This document shows, in pieces, positions 1 through 5,823 of a stretch of 6,582 nt of DNA (position 1 is the stretch's first letter; each line of letters opens with the position of its first letter). The notes beneath the pieces were generated by a model, which worked only from the letters and a program-made list of their open reading frames with translations, was not told where the DNA came from and searched no databases. Made by a program: the position numbers and the translations under genes. The stretch is from Actinomycetes bacterium (GTDB lineage: Bacteria; Actinomycetota; Thermoleophilia; BMS3ABIN01): contig JAJYLK010000066.1 in NCBI GenBank assembly GCA_021787775.1, positions 1-6,582 of the forward strand, in the 5' to 3' direction.

Positions 1-134
1 CCGCGGGCGTTCTCGTCCTGTGGGGTTACTGGCACCTGCCGCTTGCCCGCCGCGGCATGATGGCGCTGACCGGCTTCTATGGCGCCGTGGTGGTTTACCA
101 TCTTGTTTTTCAACTGATCCTGCTGCGAGCCTAG
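1..134 (+). CDS. C-terminal end of a membrane protein (partial)
   Basis: The reading frame is open from base 3 to a TAG stop at 132-134 and gives 43 residues, with the N-terminus outside the window. The peptide is strongly hydrophobic: a segment starting AGVLVLWGYW, a short basic turn (LARRGMM), then a second hydrophobic stretch containing GAVVVYHLVFQLILL. This looks like one and a half transmembrane helices ending almost at the C-terminus. Codons prefer G or C at the third position, like the genes downstream, so I consider it real coding sequence. The YHL-containing final helix recalls small DUF5658-type membrane proteins, but this is only a resemblance and no function can be assigned. It points the same way as the LCP gene, about 230 nt upstream of it. 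Confidence 0.6.
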   Translation, partial: AGVLVLWGYWHLPLARRGMMALTGFYGAVVVYHLVFQLILLRA

Positions 135-143
135 GATCTGACG

Positions 144-173
144 GTGTGGCTGACGGCCGTGCGGCTGACAGCC
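144..173. repeat. 15-bp imperfect tandem repeat
   Basis: Two adjacent 15-bp units, 144-158 and 159-173, agree at 13 of 15 positions. The core CTGAC also occurs at 138-142, so the series is CTGACGG at 138, CTGACGG at 150 and CTGACAG at 165. It starts ten bases after the stop of the upstream gene. It could be a direct-repeat protein-binding site or just local duplication; the sequence does not decide. Confidence 0.45.
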
Positions 174-181
174 ATTCGGAT

Positions 182-268
182 GGAAAATGTCGGCGCTAGG
201 GAGAGGAGCGGCTGGCGCGACCCGCCAACGTGCCGGCGCTGGCTTTCCTTGCGGCTGCGGCATTTTCC
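182..268 (+). promoter_or_regulatory. Possible structured leader RNA upstream of LCP gene
   Basis: Bases 182-192 (GGAAAATGTCG) can pair with 258-268 (CGGCATTTTCC) as an 11-bp helix with one G-U pair. The helix is AT-rich in an otherwise GC-rich setting, so it is less expected by chance than the other stems here. Inside it, 194-197 can pair with 207-210, and 213-217 with 223-227 (TGGCG/CGCCA with a 5-nt loop), which would make a multi-branch junction. I do not recognise a known riboswitch consensus. Function as a cis-regulatory RNA is inference only. Confidence 0.3.
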
Positions 269-277
269 TGCCAGACT

Positions 278-313
278 ACGCGCAGCGGATTTTTCCGGAA
301 GGCGCCTGCGCGT
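278..313 (+). other. Stem-loop in the LCP leader
   Basis: ACGCGCAG (278-285) is the exact reverse complement of CTGCGCGT (306-313), giving an 8-bp stem around a 20-nt loop. The loop itself contains the palindrome TTCCGGAA (293-300). No T-run follows, so it is not an intrinsic terminator. Just downstream lies a 10-bp perfect palindrome, GATCCGGATC (325-334). Confidence 0.35.
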
Positions 314-365
314 CATCCTGGCCAGATCCGGATCCTGCGTCCCCGACCAGCCAGAGTCACTGATT

Positions 366-1463
366 TTGAACGACGAGCAAAAGCCGCCCAAACCTTACAC
401 AAAGTACACCAGTTCGCGGTTACGTCCGAATAAGGGCAGGCCGCTGAGGGACAGTTCTGAACCCGTCCCTGAGTTCAGGCCGGGCAGTTCCGGCCGGGGA
501 ACCGGGGGGAGCGGCGGGGCTGGAGCGTCAGCACGGCCGGGCAGGCGCCGCCGCTGGGGCTGGGGCAAGCGGGTCGGCGTGGCGCTGTTGGTGCTGCTAT
601 TGCTTTTGCTGCTGGCCGCGGGCATCTCTTACTGGCGGGTCAACCAGGCCGTCGACGACAGCAATGCCAAGGTGCCGGCCGACGTCCGCCAGGTGCTCAA
701 GCCCGCTACCGGCGGTCCGGAGAATATCCTCTTCATGGGCAGCGACAAACGTCCGGGCGAGAGCGCCCGCGCCGACACTTTGCTGGTGATGCGCGTCGAC
801 CGCGATGGCAAAACGATTTCGCAGCTGTCCATTCCGCGCGATACGCTCGTCGATCTGCCCGGCTACGGCCAGAGCAAGATCAACGCAGGCTACTCCTACG
901 GTGGACCGGCGCTCCAGATCAAGGCTGTGGAACAGCTGACCGGCCTGCCCATCAATCATTACGTCGAGCTGCAGTTCGACGGCTTTCCGGCGATCGTCAA
1001 CGCTCTGGGTGGCGTCGACATCAACGTGCCCAACACGATCGACTCGCAGTATCCCCAGGGTCTGCAATGGACGCAGGTCCATTTTGACGCCGGTCCGCAG
1101 CACATGGACGGCGACCGCGCTCTCATCTACGTGCGCGTCCGTTATTCCGACGACGACTTCCACCGCATGGCGCGCCAGCAGCAGTTCATGCAGGCGCTCG
1201 AGCAGAAGATGTCAAGCCCAATAAATGTTGTCAAAATGCCCCTGATCGCACCCGATATCATCGATAACATGGTCACCGACATGTCGACCAACGATCTGCT
1301 CAGCCTCGCCTGGACGAAATTCAGGACGCCATCGGACCGCAACCAGAAGTTCGTGCTGGCGGGCGCGCCGGAGTATATCGGCGGCGTCGATTATGTCGTG
1401 CTTGACAAAAGCGCCAGCCAGAAGACGATCAACGATTTCCTGGCCGCCGGCGGTTCCAGCTGA
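366..1463 (+). CDS. LytR-CpsA-Psr (LCP) family cell-envelope phosphotransferase
   Basis: From TTG 366 the product is 365 residues. Residues 1-69 form a basic, Pro/Gly/Arg-rich cytoplasmic tail, residues 70-90 are one leucine-rich transmembrane helix, and the extracytoplasmic LCP domain runs from about 119 to 280. Visible LCP motifs are GSDKR (125-129), RADTLLV, SIPRD (155-159), KINAGYSYGG, NALGGVDINVP, the YVRVR pair of arginines (R257, R259) and DDDFHRMARQQ (262-272). These match the arginines and acidic residues that bind the polyprenyl pyrophosphate head group in this family. LCP enzymes transfer lipid-linked glycopolymers to peptidoglycan on the outer face of the membrane, which suits the adjacent polysaccharide genes. 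The start is uncertain: the frame stays open upstream to GTG 144 and ATG 180, but that part uses rare AGG/AGA codons and does not read like protein. TTG 366 lacks a clear Shine-Dalgarno sequence. Family assignment is firm; the exact acceptor and polymer are not known. Confidence 0.92.
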   Translation: MNDEQKPPKPYTKYTSSRLRPNKGRPLRDSSEPVPEFRPGSSGRGTGGSGGAGASARPGRRRRWGWGKRVGVALLVLLLLLLLAAGISYWRVNQAVDDSNAKVPADVRQVLKPATGGPENILFMGSDKRPGESARADTLLVMRVDRDGKTISQLSIPRDTLVDLPGYGQSKINAGYSYGGPALQIKAVEQLTGLPINHYVELQFDGFPAIVNALGGVDINVPNTIDSQYPQGLQWTQVHFDAGPQHMDGDRALIYVRVRYSDDDFHRMARQQQFMQALEQKMSSPINVVKMPLIAPDIIDNMVTDMSTNDLLSLAWTKFRTPSDRNQKFVLAGAPEYIGGVDYVVLDKSASQKTINDFLAAGGSS

Positions 1464-1492
1464 TGCCGCATTCCGGCAGCGGTTCGGGGACA

Positions 1493-1520
1493 GCGCCGGC
1501 CGGTTTTGCCGGGATGGCGC
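1493..1520. other. GC-rich hairpin downstream of LCP gene
   Basis: GCGCC (1493-1497) pairs with GGCGC (1516-1520), and within it CCGG (1500-1503) pairs with CCGG (1509-1512) around TTTTG. A small hairpin, TGCCG/CGGCA at 1464-1478, sits directly after the LCP stop codon. Neither is followed by a T-run. They may stabilise the 3' end of the LCP mRNA, but short GC stems are common in DNA of this composition. Confidence 0.25.
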
Positions 1521-1548
1521 CCTGCTGGCTTTCACCGCATGGGGCAGT

Positions 1549-1554
1549 TAGAAT
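1549..1554 (+). promoter_or_regulatory. Candidate -10 box upstream of first glycosyltransferase
   Basis: TAGAAT at 1549-1554 matches the TATAAT consensus at 5 of 6 positions and lies in the AT-rich patch TTAGAATAATTA. No convincing -35 hexamer is found 16-19 bp upstream. Transcription would start near 1561, about 100 nt before the ATG at 1663. The same hexamer appears in front of the sugar-transferase gene at 5801. Confidence 0.35.
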
Positions 1555-1563
1555 AATTACGAT

Positions 1564-1597
1564 GCGGTCCCGTTATCGGGCGGGACGCTATTCTTTC
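1564..1597 (+). terminator. Possible intrinsic terminator or 5' stem-loop
   Basis: GTCCCG (1567-1572) pairs with CGGGAC (1581-1586). The stem extends by two more pairs, 1564-1565 with 1587-1588, past a bulged base at 1566. It is followed by TATTCTTTC (1589-1597), a moderate T-rich tract. It may terminate the LCP transcript. It also lies just after the predicted start from the -10 box at 1549, so it could instead be a 5' leader hairpin or attenuator for the glycosyltransferase operon. CGGGACGC recurs at 1606-1613. Confidence 0.3.
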
Positions 1598-1662
1598 AGG
1601 AAAATCGGGACGCCGCGGCAGCCATTTGCCGGGGAGCCCGTCATTAGGGCATCCATTCTGAC

Positions 1663-2784
1663 ATGCGCATCGGAGTAGACCTATCGGTAATCCAGTCCAC
1701 CAAGAGCGGCGTGGACTGGTACACTTACAACGTACTCAAGGAGATGATCGATCTTCTTGAGCCGTCTGAACAACTCTACCTTTTTAGCAATCGCGAAACC
1801 GGTTTTGAGAACGCGGTCGCCTCAAACCCTCAGGTAACCGTGGTGCGCAGCCGTTTCCGTTATCAGGAGCCCTGGCGCCAGCTGCTGCTGCCGTTGCTGC
1901 TGAGGCAGCACAGGATCGACGTCTGTTTCTTCACCAATTTCGTCCTTTCAGTGGCGTCGCCGTGCCCGATGGTGCTGACGATCCACGATCTCTCGTTCAA
2001 GCTTTTCCCGCGGACGCATTCGTTGCGCAATGTCATCTGGACGCGCAGCCTGGTGCCGGTCTCGGTCCGGCGCAGCTGGCGCATCATCGCCGTCTCCAAC
2101 AACACCAAGCTCGATCTGCTGCGGCTGATGAACATCAGTAACGGCAAGGTCGAGGTCATCCACGAAGGCGTGTCCGCCGGCTTCAGCCCGAAGAAGGATG
2201 GATCCGACGCCGAAGCGCTGGGCCATTACGGCATCCGGAAACCATACCTGCTGTTCGTGGGTACGCTGGAGCCCCGCAAGAATCTCAACCTGCTGATCAA
2301 GAGCTTCGACAAAATCACCAATTTCATGCCAGATGTAAACCTGGTGTTCGCCGGCCGCCGCGGCTGGATGGCCCAGGCCATCTTCGATGAGCTCGAGCGC
2401 CGCGATCTGTTGGGCAAGGTCCAGATCACCGGTTATGTCGGCGAGGAGTACCTGCCGGCGCTATACCGGGGAGCGTCGGCGCTGATCTATCCTTCGCTGT
2501 ACGAGGGCTTCGGCCTGCCGCCGCTGGAGGCGATGGCTTGCGGTACGCCGGTGATCGTCTCGAAGGGGTCGTCGCTGCCTGAAGTCGTGGGCGACGCCGG
2601 TCTGTACGTCGATCCGCTTGACGTCGACGATCTGGCCGGGGCCATGAAGCGGGTGCTCAGCGAGCCCGAGCTGGCGGCATCGCTGAGAGCCAGGGGCCTG
2701 GAACGGGCTGCCCAGTTCAGCTGGAAGAACGCCGCCGGCAAGACTCTGGACATCCTCCGCCAGGCCGCTCGTGCAAATAGTTGA
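1663..2784 (+). CDS. GT4-family glycosyltransferase (GT-B fold)
   Basis: The 373-residue product is the usual length for a retaining, nucleotide-sugar-dependent GT4 enzyme acting on a lipid-linked glycan at the cytoplasmic face. The N-terminal acceptor half begins MRIGVDLSVIQ, followed by a SGVDWYTYNVL loop and TIHDLSF with H108-D109. The C-terminal donor half shows GTLEPRKNL (200-208, with R205 and K206 as expected phosphate-binding residues) and an EX7E motif in YEGFGLPPLE (E281 and E289). The last residues, from about FSWKNAAGKTL, form the typical closing helix. ATG 1663 is the natural start because MRIGVDL is the first beta strand of the fold; only a weak TAGGGC lies upstream. The first ~60 codons use more A/T-ending codons than the rest. 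The 3' end overlaps the next gene by 14 nt, so the two are probably translationally coupled. Sugar donor and linkage cannot be told from sequence; mannosyl-type transferases of the WbaZ/MtfB kind are the nearest type I recognise. Confidence 0.93.
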   Translation: MRIGVDLSVIQSTKSGVDWYTYNVLKEMIDLLEPSEQLYLFSNRETGFENAVASNPQVTVVRSRFRYQEPWRQLLLPLLLRQHRIDVCFFTNFVLSVASPCPMVLTIHDLSFKLFPRTHSLRNVIWTRSLVPVSVRRSWRIIAVSNNTKLDLLRLMNISNGKVEVIHEGVSAGFSPKKDGSDAEALGHYGIRKPYLLFVGTLEPRKNLNLLIKSFDKITNFMPDVNLVFAGRRGWMAQAIFDELERRDLLGKVQITGYVGEEYLPALYRGASALIYPSLYEGFGLPPLEAMACGTPVIVSKGSSLPEVVGDAGLYVDPLDVDDLAGAMKRVLSEPELAASLRARGLERAAQFSWKNAAGKTLDILRQAARANS

Positions 2785-4585
2785 CCTGCATTCGAAGGAG
2801 GGGCGTGCAAAGCTGGTTCTGGCCGGCGCCTGCCTGGTAACGTTCTTCGCGGCATTCGAGGTCCGCCAGCCGCTGATCGACTTCGGCTTCTTCAATCTCA
2901 CCACTTCGAAGCTGGCGGCGGTCCTCTTTTTCGTCACCGTATTCATCTGGGGCCTGGGCAACGCGCGCAACCTCTTCAGCCGGCGCGCGCTTGACCTGGC
3001 GGTGGCGTTGTTCTTCCTCAGCAACCTGATCTCCGTCACAGCCGCCGCCGACAAGGTGTCGGCGCTCAAGTTTACGCTGCGGATGTTCTATGGGGTAGCG
3101 ATTTATTTCGGCGTTTCCCGGCTGCCGCGACGCTTCCGCTCCGATCTGGTGGTTGCGGGGACGGCCACCGTGGCGGTTCTGATCGTCGCCGTCGTTGGCC
3201 TGCTGCAGAATTTTGTCATCCCCGTCAGCTGGGATTTCCTGCTGACGCCCTTCCAGGAGGAAATCACCACCTTCGGCGCTTTTTACAATGTGCGCGTGGC
3301 TTCGACGCTGCCTTATCCGACTTCCCTGTCGATGTATCTGGAGCTGGCGATGCCGCTGGCGCTCGTGTTCGGCCTCTGGTTGACCGGCCGCTCATCCACT
3401 GCCATCCGCCGCTGGTGGCTGGCGGCGATCATCGCCGGGGTGACCGCGATCATGGCGACGCAGATGTTCACCTTTACTCGCAGCGGCATGGTGGCGGCCC
3501 CTGTCTCACTGCTCGTCGGCGCCGCGCTGGCGGCCATCTTCGGCCTCGGCCGCCGTTTATGGGTGATGCTGGGCGTCTCGGCCCTGATTTTCGCCGCGCT
3601 GCTGGGAGGCTCGGCGCTGGCGAGCAACAAGATGGCGGCGCGGCTGGGGATCAGGGCGCAAGACAATCATTACGGCGCTGTCTATTCCGTGGTCGGTTTC
3701 CCCGCGACGCTGAAGCCGGGGCAGCGGAATTCTGCGCAGCTGCAGATCCGGAACACGGGCAGCATGACCTGGGGCACAACGGGAGCAGAAGATGAGGTCG
3801 ACGTCTGCTACCGCTGGCTGGATTATCCCGGCGGCCAGGAGGAGCAGGTGCCTTTCATCACGACGCCTTTACCGCACAGCGTGCCGACGGGCGGCACCGT
3901 GAACATCGATGTGAATTTTCAGACACCGGCGAAGCCGGGGCAGTACATCGTGGATTTCGATCTGGTGCATCTGCACAATACCTGGTTCTCGGCCGCGGGC
4001 GTACCGGGGCTGCAGGTGCCGGTGCAGTTCTCGGCCACTTCCGGACAGCGTTTTTTCTCCAGCGCTCCGTCCAGCAAGTATGACATGGCGCCCCCGGATC
4101 AGGTATTCACCAGCCGCAGCGAACTCTGGCGGGCGGCGATCAGGATCTGGCGCAGCCACCCGATGCTTGGCATCGGCCCGGACCAGTTCCGGCTGAACTA
4201 CGCCCCCTATATCGGAGTCACTCCGGACGATCGTATCCGTACGCACGACATCTTTATCGAGGCCCTGGCCAACACCGGCGTCGTCGGCCTGCTGGCGATG
4301 CTGTTCCTGCTGGGATCGGCCCTCTGGGTGCAGCTGCGCCTGTTGCGCGAGAAGCGCCTGGACAGCACCAGCCGCTGGCTGGCTGTGGCCCTGATCGTCG
4401 CCCTGGTGGCATATATCGGCCACGGGGTGCTGGATTATTTCCTGTGGGAGACGGGAGTTTCGTTCATGTTCTTCATACTGCTGGGCCTGACCGCATGGCT
4501 GGAGGCCAAAAATGGGGAAGCAGCCAAACAGCAGGCCGGCCAGATGGACGAACGGCCCTGGCGGAGCGCCGCCCCCCGGCCTTAG
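2771..4585 (+). CDS. O-antigen ligase/polymerase-type membrane protein with inserted Ig-like domain
   Basis: The 604-residue product is a Wzy_C/WaaL-like protein, longer than the usual 400-450. I count about nine hydrophobic helices in residues 12-283 and three more in 494-578. The FTFTRSG motif (R237) and the RTHDIFIEALANTGVVGLL motif (H492) correspond to the loop arginine and histidine needed for glycan transfer from undecaprenyl pyrophosphate in WaaL-type enzymes; AAIRIWRSHPMLGIGPDQF (455-473) is also typical of the family. Between helix 9 and H492, residues about 305-420 form a separate beta-rich domain with KPGQ, NTGSMTW (W334), YRWLDYPGG (W349), a PAKPGQYIVDFDL strand and NTWFSAAG (W405). 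It resembles the Ig-like NBR1/FW domain and would lie outside the membrane. The GTG start overlaps the preceding glycosyltransferase. A strong AAGGAGGGG at 2795-2803 lies inside the frame with no standard in-frame start codon after it. Polymerase versus ligase cannot be decided here. Confidence 0.9.
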   Translation: MQIVDLHSKEGRAKLVLAGACLVTFFAAFEVRQPLIDFGFFNLTTSKLAAVLFFVTVFIWGLGNARNLFSRRALDLAVALFFLSNLISVTAAADKVSALKFTLRMFYGVAIYFGVSRLPRRFRSDLVVAGTATVAVLIVAVVGLLQNFVIPVSWDFLLTPFQEEITTFGAFYNVRVASTLPYPTSLSMYLELAMPLALVFGLWLTGRSSTAIRRWWLAAIIAGVTAIMATQMFTFTRSGMVAAPVSLLVGAALAAIFGLGRRLWVMLGVSALIFAALLGGSALASNKMAARLGIRAQDNHYGAVYSVVGFPATLKPGQRNSAQLQIRNTGSMTWGTTGAEDEVDVCYRWLDYPGGQEEQVPFITTPLPHSVPTGGTVNIDVNFQTPAKPGQYIVDFDLVHLHNTWFSAAGVPGLQVPVQFSATSGQRFFSSAPSSKYDMAPPDQVFTSRSELWRAAIRIWRSHPMLGIGPDQFRLNYAPYIGVTPDDRIRTHDIFIEALANTGVVGLLAMLFLLGSALWVQLRLLREKRLDSTSRWLAVALIVALVAYIGHGVLDYFLWETGVSFMFFILLGLTAWLEAKNGEAAKQQAGQMDERPWRSAAPRP

Positions 4586-5703
4586 ACGGCGGAGCGCAGT
4601 ACCTCGAGCGTCTGCCCGGCAGTCTTTTCCCAGGTAAAGCCGGCTGCCCGCTTCTTGCCGCGTTCGATCAGCAGTTTGCGGGTGCCGGAGTCGCTGGCCA
4701 GCAGCTCCATGGCCGCGGCGATCTCCTCGGTACTCTCGGGATCGATCTGAACCGCGGCGTGGCCGGCCACCTCCGGCAACGAAGCGCGGCTGGAGGCGAT
4801 CACCGGGGTTGAGGCAGACATCGCCTCCAGTACCGGCAATCCGAAACCCTCATACAGGGAAGGGAACACGAGCGCTGTTGACATCCGGTAGATTGCTGTC
4901 AGGTCCTGGTCCGGGATGTAACCGGGGATATAAACCTTGCCGGTCCTGATCGCCGCCAGTCCCTTGCTGAGGCCGGAATCGGCGAAGATGCGGTTGCCGG
5001 CGCCCACCAGAACCAGCGCCTGCTCCCGGGCGATCTCTTCCGGAAGCATGCGGTAGGCTTCCAGTAGCCGGCCGAGGTTCTTGCGTGGCTCCAGGCTGGA
5101 GATGGAGAGAAAGAACCTGGCCGGCAGCTTGTAGCGGGCGCGGACCTCTTCCAGCTCACTCTTGAGGATGCGGCGGCGGAACTCCGGCGAGACGCCCAGC
5201 GGCACGACCGAGATTTTTTCCTCCGGGACGTCCAGATAGTTGATGAGATCGGTTTTCGTGCTGTTGGAGTCTGTGATGACGCGCGCGGCCTGGGCTGCGA
5301 TTCTGGGGACAACGGTGCGATAATACAAGGCGAACGTGCGCGAGAAATATTCGGGAAAAAGCAGGAATGCAAGGTCATGGATGGTAACTACGCTTGGGAT
5401 CGGCGCGTTCAGCGGGGCCACGTTGGCCGGATTGAACAGCAAGTCGATGCCGGTCTTTCTGATCATCCGCTTCAGTAATGTCTGCTCCCAGACCAGGCCC
5501 TTGACGGGGCCGTTGGCGGGGAAGGTGCTGAGCTGGAGCGGCAGGTTGCCGGCGCCGGCACGGCCTTCGCTGCCGGCAAAGACGCTCAGACGCACATCCG
5601 CCGGCCGGATGCGGTCCAGCGCCAGCGTCACTTCACGGGCATAGTACTGCACGCCGGTCATCTGGCGGAAGATAGTGCGCCCGTTTATGCCGATATGTAA
5701 CAT
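4582..5703 (-). CDS. GT4-family glycosyltransferase, second copy, convergent
   Basis: The product is 373 residues, the same length as the first glycosyltransferase, and has the same motif order. It opens with [10 protein letters not shown] and a [11 protein letters not shown] loop. Then come [11 protein letters not shown] (H109-D110), [16 protein letters not shown] (E205, R207, K208) and the EX7E motif in [10 protein letters not shown] (E285 and E293), followed by [10 protein letters not shown] and a final [11 protein letters not shown] helix. The two are clearly paralogous, but the acceptor halves differ, so they probably add different sugars or act on different acceptors. This is a retaining GT-B enzyme likely working on an undecaprenyl-linked intermediate in the cytoplasm. 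The ATG at 5703 has no clear Shine-Dalgarno, but an extended -10 sequence lies only 8 nt upstream, suggesting a leaderless or nearly leaderless mRNA. Its TAA stop overlaps the TAG of the polymerase gene. Donor and linkage are unknown. Confidence 0.93.
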   Translation of the reverse strand: MLHIGINGRTIFRQMTGVQYYAREVTLALDRIRPADVRLSVFAGSEGRAGAGNLPLQLSTFPANGPVKGLVWEQTLLKRMIRKTGIDLLFNPANVAPLNAPIPSVVTIHDLAFLLFPEYFSRTFALYYRTVVPRIAAQAARVITDSNSTKTDLINYLDVPEEKISVVPLGVSPEFRRRILKSELEEVRARYKLPARFFLSISSLEPRKNLGRLLEAYRMLPEEIAREQALVLVGAGNRIFADSGLSKGLAAIRTGKVYIPGYIPDQDLTAIYRMSTALVFPSLYEGFGLPVLEAMSASTPVIASSRASLPEVAGHAAVQIDPESTEEIAAAMELLASDSGTRKLLIERGKKRAAGFTWEKTAGQTLEVLRSAV

Positions 5704-5710
5704 GCGCCCG

Positions 5711-5719
5711 ATTTTATCA
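5711..5719 (-). promoter_or_regulatory. Extended -10 promoter for minus-strand glycosyltransferase
   Basis: On the minus strand, 5719-5711 reads TGATAAAAT: the TGn extension followed by TAAAAT, 5 of 6 matches to TATAAT. With the usual 6-8 nt spacing, transcription would start at about 5703-5705, at or beside the ATG at 5703. No good -35 hexamer is present, as is common for extended -10 promoters. This is the only AT-rich segment between the gene and the palindrome. Confidence 0.45.
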
Positions 5720-5747
5720 TCGTGCGGGCGAGTCCGAAAAGTAATTG

Positions 5748-5776
5748 GCCGCGCGGCGCAACCGGGTGCGCGCCGC
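5748..5776. promoter_or_regulatory. Palindrome/inverted repeat between divergent promoters
   Basis: GCCGCGCGGC (5748-5757) is a perfect 10-bp palindrome. Overlapping it, GCGGCGCA (5753-5760) can pair with TGCGCGCCGC (5767-5776) if two bases are bulged. The element sits between the candidate -10 boxes of two divergent genes and outside both predicted transcripts, which would suit a DNA operator more than an RNA structure. Chance palindromes of this size occur in GC-rich DNA. Confidence 0.3.
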
Positions 5777-5778
5777 CT

Positions 5779-5806
5779 GTGAACATCCCGGAAAAACAGC
5801 TAGAAT
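5779..5806 (+). promoter_or_regulatory. Candidate promoter of the sugar-transferase gene
   Basis: TAGAAT (5801-5806) matches the -10 consensus at 5 of 6 positions. GTGAAC (5779-5784), 16 bp upstream, matches TTGACA at three positions (TGA core), so the -35 is weak. Transcription would start near 5813, eleven bases before the TTG start, giving a very short leader. This argues against GTG 5779 as translation start. Confidence 0.35.
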
Positions 5807-5811
5807 GGTTC

Positions 5812-5817
5812 AAGGGA
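5812..5817 (+). promoter_or_regulatory. Shine-Dalgarno deciding the TTG start
   Basis: AAGGGA ends 6 nt before TTG 5824. It is the best-placed ribosome binding site in the window and supports TTG 5824 over the in-frame GTG at 5779, which has none. Confidence 0.5.
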
Positions 5818-5823
5818 TTTTTC

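Noticed and set aside
182..268. Known riboswitch (c-di-AMP, c-di-GMP, cobalamin, TPP)
   Set aside because: I compared the leader by eye with the conserved core sequences of these classes and found none of them, so only an unclassified structure can be claimed.
144..365. N-terminal extension of the LCP protein back to GTG 144 or ATG 180
   Set aside because: The frame is open, but the translation is Arg/Cys/Trp-rich with rare AGG/AGA codons, covers the tandem repeat and stems, and has no resemblance to LCP N-termini. No ribosome binding site supports either start.
597..1163. 188-codon open frame on the minus strand
   Set aside because: It lies wholly antisense to the conserved LCP domain, and its composition is what a high-GC gene gives on its opposite strand.
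2461..3069. 202-codon open frame on the minus strand
   Set aside because: It runs antisense across the junction of two well-supported genes; the product has no recognisable motif and an Arg/Ala-rich shadow composition.
4560..4620. Bidirectional terminator between the convergent genes
   Set aside because: The stop codons overlap, and no inverted repeat followed by T or A runs is visible around them.
4444..4812. 122-codon plus-strand open frame across the convergent junction
   Set aside because: It overlaps the end of the polymerase and the end of the second glycosyltransferase, both with clear family motifs; the translation is low-information.
5779..5823. GTG 5779 as start of the sugar transferase
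   Set aside because: The 15 extra residues read plausibly, but there is no ribosome binding site, and a -10 box and AAGGGA fit TTG 5824 better. It remains an alternative.
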